Shown: positions 27,780 to 34,318 of the stretch, in pieces
How positions within the stretch are numbered: the first letter of the stretch is position 1
Layout: the number at the start of each line of letters is the position of its first letter
Assembly: GCF_002002865.1 (NCBI RefSeq)
Contig: NZ_CP019508.1
Span: forward strand, 1,270,501-1,334,500
Direction: 5' to 3'
DNA length: 64,000 nucleotides
Source: Brevundimonas sp. LM2
GTDB lineage: Bacteria; Pseudomonadota; Alphaproteobacteria; Caulobacterales; Caulobacteraceae
Program-made: the position numbers and the translations under genes
Notes under the pieces: generated by a model
The model's database searches: none
The model's input: the letters and a program-made list of their open reading frames with translations, nothing else
Told to the model about the DNA's origin: nothing

Positions 27780-28346
27780 TCAGCCGGGCGCGGCCAGGCG
27801 CAGCAAGAGATCGCGATAGGCGGTCAGGGGGGCCAGGGTCACGCCCTCCACCTTCGCCAGTTCATCGTAGCGCCGCAGCCGAACGGCCGGCTCGAAGTGA
27901 GGCATCGCCGCGAAGGCCTCGGCTTCGGCCTCGCTCATCGGTCCCCCTTGCAGGGCCAGGCTCTGGCGGGAGGCGGGGCTGAGGGCGTCGGCATAGCCGG
28001 GCTCCCGGGCGGCGAGATAGCGTTTGGCCTCGACGTGCAGCCGCACCGGCTCGGTGACGTCCGAGCCGAAGCCCTGCGCCAGCCAGGCCGCCCCAATCCG
28101 CTCGTGCACGGCGTCGATCCCCCGGTCCGCCGCGTCCTGCCCCTGCTTCTGCAGCAGGTGGCCGATGTCGTGCAGCAGGGCGGCGGCGACCAGGGCGTCC
28201 GGCTCGGCGGCGGCCCGGGCATGGTGGGCCGTCTGCAGGGCGTGTTCGCGCTGGGTCACCGCCTCGCCATAGTGGTCGCCGCCCGACCGGTCGAACAGGG
28301 CGAAGATCGTCTCGACGACCGTCTCGGCGTTTTGTGGCCTGGTCAT
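27780..28346 (-). CDS. PhnZ-like HD-domain oxygenase
   Basis: A 188-residue HD-domain protein that aligns through its length with PhnZ, the mixed-valent di-iron oxygenase that cleaves the C-P bond of 1-hydroxy-2-aminoethylphosphonate. Visible ligands are His35 (REHALQ), His59/Asp60/His63 (LLHDIGH), and the His residues of HERIGAAWL and RLHVEAKRYL, plus Asp in RYDELAK. The lid motif is DHYGEAVTQ with Glu28 kept; the Tyr is shifted by one relative to PhnZ Tyr24. SLALQGGPMSEAEAEAF is also a family block. The phosphodiesterase stop lies only 7 bases before its ATG. No PhnY-type hydroxylase is nearby, so the substrate remains open. Confidence 0.75.
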   Translation of the reverse strand: MTRPQNAETVVETIFALFDRSGGDHYGEAVTQREHALQTAHHARAAAEPDALVAAALLHDIGHLLQKQGQDAADRGIDAVHERIGAAWLAQGFGSDVTEPVRLHVEAKRYLAAREPGYADALSPASRQSLALQGGPMSEAEAEAFAAMPHFEPAVRLRRYDELAKVEGVTLAPLTAYRDLLLRLAAPG

Positions 28347-28353
28347 AGGCGGC

Positions 28354-30027
28354 TCAGCGGGGGGTCAGCAGGTTGGGATCGATGAACTGGCGCGGGATGC
28401 CGGGGCCCTGGAAATAGGCCCCCAGCCAGGAGCCGCCGCCGCCGTTGAAATACTCGACCCGGATGGCGTGTTGGCCGGCGGTCAGGGCGATGCGGCCGGT
28501 GGCCGTGATGACCCCGTGGTCGCCGTCATTGTCCACCACGGTCTGGCCGTCGACATACAGCTTGCTGCCGTCGTCCGAGGCCAGGAAGAAGTCGTAGTCG
28601 CCGGCGGTCGGGATCCGGATCTGGCCATCGAAGACCACGGCCACGGCGTCTTCGCGCGGCAGGGTCAGGCCGTCGATGGTGAACTCGTGGGAGGCGCCGG
28701 TCGCGACCGGCTCAAGCCTAGAGAAGTCGGGCAGGCGCACGGGCGACTCCGGCAGCAGGTAGATGCTGTGGGTCAGGCCGCGCGTCTCCGCGCCCGCGCG
28801 ATCGAGGATACGGAAATAGCCGTTCACCGGGACGCTGGCCGGCTGGCCGTCGACGAACAATGTGGCGCGCACGATGGTGCTGCGGGTGATCTCGACCGGG
28901 CCGGCGTACAGCGGTGACTGGGAGGTGGGGATGGTGTGGTCCAGCGTATAGCGGATCTCGCCGACCGGGTTCGGATTGCGCAGGGTCATCCGGGCCGGCC
29001 CATCGACGAACAGGCCACCGGGAGGCGCATTGCCGTCGCCCGCCGGCTCGATCACCGGGGCGGCGTAAAAGCTGCTGGTGCGATAGGCCTGGACCGGCAT
29101 CGCCTCGCCCGCCAGGACCGGCCGGACCGGCCGGCCCAGCCAGGCGTAGGGAATCTCGACCCCCAGCAGCCAGGCGGCGGTGGCGGGGGTGTCGAAGGTG
29201 TTGATCGGCAGGTTCAGCTGCTGGCCTGCAGCGACGCCCTGGCCCGACGCGATCCATGGAATCTCCAGCTCGGCCAGACTCTCGCCGCCGTGGCCCTTGC
29301 CCACGCCGCCGTGGTCGGAGGTGACCAGGATCACCGTATCGTCGGCGATGCCGGCGTCGACCACGGCCTGGCGGATCGCCCCGATCAGGGCGTCGGCCTT
29401 GCTGACCGAGGCATAGTAGTCGGGCGTGCCGTGACCGAACTCATGGCCGGCGTGGTCGACGTGGTCCAGATGGACGAACAGGAACTCGGGCGTCTCGGCC
29501 TTGATGTAGTCGACGGCCAGGGCGGTGGTCTTGTCCTCGTCGGCGCCGCGGGCGTCGTAGTCGACGAAGCGGTGGTCATACAGATTGCCGAACCCGTCCC
29601 AGTGATAGATCGAGCCGACGTCCCAGTCCGGATGTTGGTCGGTGATGACCTGGAAGATCGAGGGGAAGAAACCACCTGATCCGGTCACCGAGGTGGGAAA
29701 GCCGAACTCGCCGACGCGCCAGTCGTTGCTGGTGACGCCGTGCTGCTCGGGCCCGGCGCCGCTGAGGATCGAGGCCCAGTTGGCGCTGCTGGTGGTGGGC
29801 AGGACGCCGCGCGCATGCAGACTCCAGGCCCCGGTGCGCATCATCTCGCGCAGAACGGGGGTGTCGGCGGTCATGACCCCGTCGGGGCTCAGCCCGTCCA
29901 CGCCGATGATGATCACATGTCCGACGCGCGGGGCGTCCCGCGTCTGAGCCACGGCAGGGGTGCCGCTGAGCACCGTGGTCGCGGCAAGCGCGGCGGCCAG
30001 GGCAAGGTGTCGGAGCGAGACGGTCAT
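28354..30027 (-). CDS. Secreted alkaline-phosphatase-superfamily phosphodiesterase with PA14 domain
   Basis: A 557-residue protein with signal peptide MTVSLRHLALAAALAATTVL (cut near AVAQ). The catalytic domain (about 35-330) is of the type I phosphodiesterase/nucleotide pyrophosphatase kind: VIIIGVDGLSPDGV, GVLPTTSSANWASILSG with the nucleophile Thr or Ser, HLDHVDHAGHEFGHG and LVTSDHGGVGKGHGG. It is followed by a chitobiase-like/FN3-like domain (about 350-420) and a C-terminal PA14-like domain (about 430-557, ASDDGSKLYVDGQTVVDNDG), which often binds carbohydrate. It probably hydrolyses a phosphodiester or phosphonate ester outside the inner membrane. It is the first gene of the run with the HD oxygenase and transporter, and its promoter region holds the 24-base operator. 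Confidence 0.8.
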   Translation of the reverse strand: MTVSLRHLALAAALAATTVLSGTPAVAQTRDAPRVGHVIIIGVDGLSPDGVMTADTPVLREMMRTGAWSLHARGVLPTTSSANWASILSGAGPEQHGVTSNDWRVGEFGFPTSVTGSGGFFPSIFQVITDQHPDWDVGSIYHWDGFGNLYDHRFVDYDARGADEDKTTALAVDYIKAETPEFLFVHLDHVDHAGHEFGHGTPDYYASVSKADALIGAIRQAVVDAGIADDTVILVTSDHGGVGKGHGGESLAELEIPWIASGQGVAAGQQLNLPINTFDTPATAAWLLGVEIPYAWLGRPVRPVLAGEAMPVQAYRTSSFYAAPVIEPAGDGNAPPGGLFVDGPARMTLRNPNPVGEIRYTLDHTIPTSQSPLYAGPVEITRSTIVRATLFVDGQPASVPVNGYFRILDRAGAETRGLTHSIYLLPESPVRLPDFSRLEPVATGASHEFTIDGLTLPREDAVAVVFDGQIRIPTAGDYDFFLASDDGSKLYVDGQTVVDNDGDHGVITATGRIALTAGQHAIRVEYFNGGGGSWLGAYFQGPGIPRQFIDPNLLTPR

Positions 30028-30107
30028 GGCGGGCTTTCGCGAAAAGGATGCGGCGCGGACGGCGGGGGACGCTTCGGACGGTGGCGGCTCGGCAGCGTGT
30101 CTCACAG

Positions 30108-30131
30108 CCAATCTGGTCTGTACCAGATTGG
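30108..30131. promoter_or_regulatory. GntR operator in the divergent region
   Basis: CCAATCTGGT and ACCAGATTGG are perfect 10-base inverted arms around CTGT. It lies 81 bases before the phosphodiesterase ATG and 107 bases before the regulator ATG, the expected site for autoregulation and control of the divergent operon. The core TGGTCTGTACCA resembles PhnF and other HutC-subfamily sites. Confidence 0.8.
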
Positions 30132-30237
30132 AACTGTGTGCTGTAGGAAGGTTTCGTGAAAGACCGCTGGCAACCGCATGACGCCGTAGGCACAACGGAG
30201 GTGTCGGATCGCCGGAACGCGGAGGATCGGGAGCAGC

Positions 30238-30975
30238 ATGGTCAAGCCCGAGCCCGGCTCGAAGTCCGAGGGGCCCCACTACATGAGCCTGCGCGACGAC
30301 GTCGCCGCGCGCATGGCCCGGGGCGAGCTTCGGTTCGGGGATCGCCTGCCGTCCGAGCGGGATCTTCAGGTGGCCCTGGGCATGGCGCGGGGCACCGTCC
30401 GCCAGGGGTTGTTCCAGCTGGAGGCCGAAGGGGTCATCTACCGCCGCGACCGCAGCGGCTGGTACGTCTCGCCCCCGCCGGTGGTCTATGACCCGACCCG
30501 CTGGGAGGGGTTCATGGCCTATGTCGAGGCGCAGGCGCGACGCCCGTCGACGGAGGTCATCTCGGTCGAGACCATCGCCGCCGACCCGCCGCTGGCCCAA
30601 GTCTTCGCCCGGCCAGTGGGGGCATCGCTCTACCGCCTCCACCGGCGGCGCCATGTGGATGAGCGGGCTGTGCTGGTCGAGCGGATCGTCGTCGACGCCG
30701 CCATGGCCCCGGACCTGCTGCGTTTTCCGCTGGATCAGTCACTGACCAGTATCCTCAAGAGCCACTACGGCCTGTCCGTCGCCCGCAATCAGGTGCGGAT
30801 GCAGCCGTGCGCCCTGACCGGCTACGAGGCGGAGGCCCTGGGGGTGAAGTCCGGCCTGCCCGGCCTCGCGGTCCAGCGCACGAGCTTCGATGCCCGGGGG
30901 CGGGTGGTTGAGTTCGACCAGGAATACTGGCGCCACGACGCGGTGCGGATCAGCGTCGATATCCAGGTGTCCTGA
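30238..30975 (+). CDS. GntR-family regulator, HutC/PhnF subfamily
   Basis: A 245-residue repressor-type protein. Residues 17-80 form the winged helix (LRDDVAARMARGELRFGDRLPSERDLQVALGMARGTVRQG), with PSERDL and the recognition helix as in all GntR proteins. Residues 95-240 form the UTRA ligand-binding domain (GASLYRLHRRRHVDERAVLVERIVVDA, then QRTSFDARGRVVEFDQEYWRHDAVRISVDI). UTRA regulators sense small metabolites; those beside phosphonate genes sense phosphate or phosphonates. It diverges from the phosphodiesterase operon across the palindrome at 30108. Confidence 0.92.
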   Translation: MVKPEPGSKSEGPHYMSLRDDVAARMARGELRFGDRLPSERDLQVALGMARGTVRQGLFQLEAEGVIYRRDRSGWYVSPPPVVYDPTRWEGFMAYVEAQARRPSTEVISVETIAADPPLAQVFARPVGASLYRLHRRRHVDERAVLVERIVVDAAMAPDLLRFPLDQSLTSILKSHYGLSVARNQVRMQPCALTGYEAEALGVKSGLPGLAVQRTSFDARGRVVEFDQEYWRHDAVRISVDIQVS

Positions 30976-30993
30976 GCGCCTGTCCGTCCTCGC

Positions 30994-33093
30994 CTAGACC
31001 TGGGCCACCCGCAGGGGGCCGGGGCCGCCCGCGGCGGGATCGGAATAGGACCGCTTGCCATCCTCGATATGGCCCGCCATGCGCCAGGTCTGACCCTCGG
31101 CCGACAACTGCCGGTCGTACCAGCCGTGGCTGGACGACAGGTCCAGCGCGAGCCGTCGCACCTCCCCGGCGGCCAACCGAACGATCGCGGGCGAAACGCC
31201 ATAGGCCCGGTCGGTCAGGTCGATCGTCAGATCCGACTCGGTCAGGTTCTTGATCGACAGCGCAGGCGCGGCCGGGTTGGACTCGAGCCCGGCGCAGAAC
31301 CGGTCGCAGCGGCCGGTCAGGCGGCGGTGAAAGCCGTTGGGGCCCAGCACGAAGAGATCGGTGGCCGCGTCCTGATCGGAAAGCGGATGGGTCAGGTCCC
31401 GACCGGCGCCGACGGTATAGCGGGCGGGGCCTTCGTCCAGCCGCCTCATGTCATAGACATGAAAGACCGCGGCGCGTTCCGACGAGCGGTTGACCAGCAT
31501 CAGGGCGGCTCCGCCCCCGCCGCGCTTCAGCCGGGCGTCCAGGGCGTAGGGAGTCGGGCGTCGCGGCCTTTGACCCGTTTCCTGAACCGGGGCCGCCGCC
31601 TGGTCGGGCACCGGGGGGTGGACCTCTTCGAGCGCGGCGGCCCGGACCGACAGGGCCTCGGTCGGCGGCAGGGCCGCCATGAAGGCCTCGCTCTCCGGCG
31701 CGCTGAAGTCGAAACAGGAGGTCAGGTCACCGCACACCGCGCGTCGCCAGGCGCTGATGTTCGGTTCGTGGACGCCGAAACGGGCCTCGAGGAAGCGCAG
31801 GATGCTGGTGTGGTCGAACACCTCCGAGGCGACATGCCCGCCCTTGCTCCAGGGCGAGATCACATACATCGGCACGCGCGGCCCCAGGCCGTAGGGGCGA
31901 CCCAGATAGGCTGCATCCGCCGCCGTTCGCGACCGGGTGTGATATTCGTCGTCCGCCGGAATCGTTGTCGCCCCGTGCGTGCCGCCGTCCCCCGACCGCG
32001 CCGGCGGAGCGGGCGGGGGCATGTGGTCGAACAGGCCGTCGTTCTCGTCAAAATTGACCAGCAGCACGGTCCGCGCCCAGACCTCGGGGTTGGCGGTCAG
32101 GGCGTCGAGCACCCGCGCCGTGTAGTCGGCCCCCTGCAGCGGCGTCGACACGCTGGGGTGCTCGGACATGGCGGCGGAGGAGACGATCCAGGAGACTTCC
32201 GGCAGGCGGGCGTCGACCACATCCTGGCGCAGGTCGTCGAGCGTCCGGGTCGTCATCGTCCGGCGGGTCAGCAGGGCGGCCGCGGCGGAAGCGGCCCCGT
32301 GCGCCCGCCGATAGGTCTGGAAGCCGACCAGGGGGTTGTCGGTGAAGTTGTCGTCCATGTCCTGGTAGATCTGGAACCCGATCCCGGCGGCCATCAGCCG
32401 TTCGGGATAGGTCGTCCAGAGATAGCCGCCATGCTGCAGGGGGTCGGCGTCCAGGCTGTCGTAGCCGTTGTCGATCGCCGGACCGTTGGCCCGGCCCAGG
32501 GGGTCGTGGGTGCCGGTCCAGATATAGAGCCGGTTGGGATTGGTGCTGAGGTGCAGGGCGCAGTGATAGGCGTCGCACAGCGTGAAAGCCTCGGCGAGAC
32601 TGTACTGGAAGGGCAGGTCCGCGCGGGTGAAATGGGCCATGGATTGGTTCTGCTTGAAGCGCGGCCAGGCCCCCATCCGGCCGTTGTCCCAGGCCGCCTG
32701 GCTGTCGGTGAAGCCGTGCGGCGTGCCCAGCGGCCGGTACAGGCGAAAGTCCGCGGCGGTGTCCAGCCGGAACGGCGCGATCAGGGCCGGCGACGCGCCG
32801 GGGGTCTCGTTGGGCTGCACGAGCACCGTCCGGTCCGGGGCCTCGGGCAGGGGCGGGGCCGGGATGGCGAAGCGGTCGCCGAAGCCCGTGACTCCGCGCA
32901 TCGCGCCGAAATAGTGATCGAAGGCACGGTTCTCCTGCGTCAGGATCACGACATGGCCGACGTCCATCAGCGTGCCCGTCCGGCGATCGGCCGGGATGTC
33001 GAGCGCCCGGGCGATCGCCGGGGTGAAGGCGGCCGCGGCCCCCGCGCTGGCCATCATGGCGCGAATGAAGCTTCGGCGATCCTGCTGCGTCAT
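30994..33093 (-). CDS. Tat-exported phosphocholine-type phospholipase C
   Basis: A 699-residue enzyme of the non-haemolytic/phosphocholine-specific phospholipase C group. The N-terminus MTQQDRRSFIRAMMASAG is a twin-arginine signal. The catalytic domain has MDVGHVVILTQENRAFDHYF, LFDHMPPPAPP and YVISPWSKGGHVASEVFDHTS with metal-binding Asp, His and Glu residues. Two small C-terminal beta-domains (about 500-699, PYALDARLKRGGGGAALMLVN and YGVSPAIVRLAAGEVRRLALD) match this class. It would release a phosphorylated head group from phospholipid. ATG 33093 has AGGAG upstream; a GTG at 33123 is an alternative. It converges on the GntR gene, and a weak operator-like site lies 50 bases upstream. Confidence 0.88.
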   Translation of the reverse strand: MTQQDRRSFIRAMMASAGAAAAFTPAIARALDIPADRRTGTLMDVGHVVILTQENRAFDHYFGAMRGVTGFGDRFAIPAPPLPEAPDRTVLVQPNETPGASPALIAPFRLDTAADFRLYRPLGTPHGFTDSQAAWDNGRMGAWPRFKQNQSMAHFTRADLPFQYSLAEAFTLCDAYHCALHLSTNPNRLYIWTGTHDPLGRANGPAIDNGYDSLDADPLQHGGYLWTTYPERLMAAGIGFQIYQDMDDNFTDNPLVGFQTYRRAHGAASAAAALLTRRTMTTRTLDDLRQDVVDARLPEVSWIVSSAAMSEHPSVSTPLQGADYTARVLDALTANPEVWARTVLLVNFDENDGLFDHMPPPAPPARSGDGGTHGATTIPADDEYHTRSRTAADAAYLGRPYGLGPRVPMYVISPWSKGGHVASEVFDHTSILRFLEARFGVHEPNISAWRRAVCGDLTSCFDFSAPESEAFMAALPPTEALSVRAAALEEVHPPVPDQAAAPVQETGQRPRRPTPYALDARLKRGGGGAALMLVNRSSERAAVFHVYDMRRLDEGPARYTVGAGRDLTHPLSDQDAATDLFVLGPNGFHRRLTGRCDRFCAGLESNPAAPALSIKNLTESDLTIDLTDRAYGVSPAIVRLAAGEVRRLALDLSSSHGWYDRQLSAEGQTWRMAGHIEDGKRSYSDPAAGGPGPLRVAQV

Positions 33094-33142
33094 GCGTCTC
33101 GGGCTCCTGAAGGGGTCACGCACGCGAAGTCTGGCGAAGGCC

Positions 33143-33154
33143 GGCCCTAGACCA
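33143..33154. promoter_or_regulatory. Weak PhnF-like site upstream of phospholipase C
   Basis: GGCCCTAGACCA matches TGGTCTAGACCA at 9 of 12 positions, with an intact right half (TAGACCA) and a degenerate left half. It lies 50 bases before the phospholipase ATG and overlaps the end of the DeoR gene. It could place the phospholipase in the GntR regulon, but chance is not excluded. Confidence 0.3.
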
Positions 33155-33983
33155 GACCGGCACGCGATCGGGGACGAACGGCGACGGCGGCCTCTGCGAC
33201 GTGGACCTTCGTGCCCGATTGCGAGGCGGCGTCCACGGCGCTGCGCGGCGGGTCCAGGTCGGTCACCAGATCCTGCACGTCTGCGAACGACGCGACCTGG
33301 ATGAAGCCGGACTTGGCGAACTTGGTATGATCGGCCAGCACGACGACGCGTCGCGCCTGGGGCAGCAGGCTCTGTTTGAACGCCGCCTCGTCCGGGTCGA
33401 AGTCGAGAAAGCCCCGTTCGGCATCGACGGCCCCCATCGACAGCACCGTCAGGTCGGGCGCGAACCGCTGGCAGAAGCTCTTGGCCTCCGGACCGAAGGC
33501 GGCGTGGTGCGTCGTATTGATCTGCCCGCTGGCCAACAGCAGGCGATGGCCGGGGTTGCCCAGCACCTCGTGGGCGATCTCGACGCTGTTGGTCAGGATG
33601 GTCAGGTTGCGCACCGAGGCCAGGCTTCGCGCCAGCCAGTGACAGGTCGTGCCCGAGTCCAGCAACAGCGTCATGCCCTCGGTCACCAGGGTCGCCGCCG
33701 TCTGGGCGATGCGCTGCTTGGCCTCGGCATTCTCGCGCAGACGCAGGCGATAGGGTGCCTCGATCTTGTTGTTGGTCGCCGACAGACCGCCATGGACCTT
33801 CTGGACCACGCCGCTCCGTTCCAGCTGCCGCGCGTCCCGGCGGATCGTCTCTTCAGACACCTCGAAGCGGTCGGCCAGCTCCGAGACCGGCCAGAAGGTC
33901 CGCTCTTCGAGCAGCTGTAGGATGGCGGCCAGCCGGGCACCCTGGCTCAGCTGCTTGAGGTCTTGGAGATCTGAAATGCTCAT
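33147..33983 (-). CDS. DeoR-family transcriptional regulator
   Basis: A 278-residue regulator. The N-terminal DeoR helix-turn-helix is RLAAILQLLEERTFWPVSEL followed by SEETIRRDARQLERSGVVQKVHGG. The C-terminal sugar-phosphate sensor has LLLDSGTTCHWLARSL, LTILTNSVEIAHEV and GAVDAERGFLDFDPDEAAFKQSLL. DeoR proteins usually respond to phosphorylated sugars or related metabolites. The ATG at 33983 is chosen for its GGAGGG ribosome site; the frame runs further up to 34070 through the repeats. It diverges from a TonB receptor gene across a 335-base leader with two 28-base repeats, so it very likely controls both. Confidence 0.93.
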   Translation of the reverse strand: MSISDLQDLKQLSQGARLAAILQLLEERTFWPVSELADRFEVSEETIRRDARQLERSGVVQKVHGGLSATNNKIEAPYRLRLRENAEAKQRIAQTAATLVTEGMTLLLDSGTTCHWLARSLASVRNLTILTNSVEIAHEVLGNPGHRLLLASGQINTTHHAAFGPEAKSFCQRFAPDLTVLSMGAVDAERGFLDFDPDEAAFKQSLLPQARRVVVLADHTKFAKSGFIQVASFADVQDLVTDLDPPRSAVDAASQSGTKVHVAEAAVAVRPRSRAGLV

Positions 33984-34005
33984 TCGCCCTCCTATCAACC
34001 GCAAA

Positions 34006-34033
34006 TCCCACACACAACCACACAGTTCAACAT
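34006..34033. repeat. 28-bp repeat, copy A (probable DeoR operator)
   Basis: The repeat reads TCCCACACA, three variable bases, CCACACA and TTCAACAT. It is identical to copy B at 25 of 28 positions. It lies 23 bases upstream of the DeoR ATG, a good place for autorepression. Each copy contains two CCACACA-type units about 11 bases apart, one helical turn. Confidence 0.65.
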
Positions 34034-34160
34034 GCTGGTCGCACGCCATCTGGAACGGCGTCGGGCGCATAAAAGATACGGTTGGACATGCTGCACCGAT
34101 TCATAGGGCGATCGCAAAGCGCAGAAGCGGGCGTCACTCAAAAGCACGCCCCTCCCCATT

Positions 34161-34188
34161 CCCACACAGACCCACACATTTCAACATA
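34161..34188. repeat. 28-bp repeat, copy B (probable DeoR operator)
   Basis: The second copy starts 155 bases after copy A in the same orientation, with the same TCCCACACA, CCACACA and TTCAACAT blocks. It lies 131 bases before the TonB receptor ATG. Spaced direct repeats on both sides of a divergent promoter pair fit looping or cooperative binding by a tetrameric DeoR protein. Confidence 0.65.
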
Positions 34189-34318
34189 AACGCCTCAAAC
34201 TGTCACACGCCTGCCATGGCCCAAACCTAAGGCTTCCCCACTCGGTGGTGTGTGGGCGGCAAGCCTCAGCCCCTCGCTGATCGAGCCGCTCATTCGCACC
34301 ATCTGTCGGGGGACTCAC

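Larger units (their letters stand above)
33984..34318. promoter_or_regulatory. Divergent regulatory region with repeats
   Basis: This 335-base stretch between the DeoR gene and the TonB receptor has lower GC and many CA steps. It holds two 28-base direct repeats (34006-34033 and 34161-34188) and an inverted CCCACACACC-like element near 34246-34255. No convincing ORF is seen. A GTG at 34250 in frame with the receptor lacks a ribosome site and a signal peptide at its end, so it is not used as the start. Confidence 0.6.

Noticed and set aside
34250..34318. GTG start 69 bases upstream of the TonB receptor ATG
   Set aside because: It would put 23 non-hydrophobic residues before the signal peptide, has no ribosome site, and the ATG at 34319 gives a normal signal sequence.
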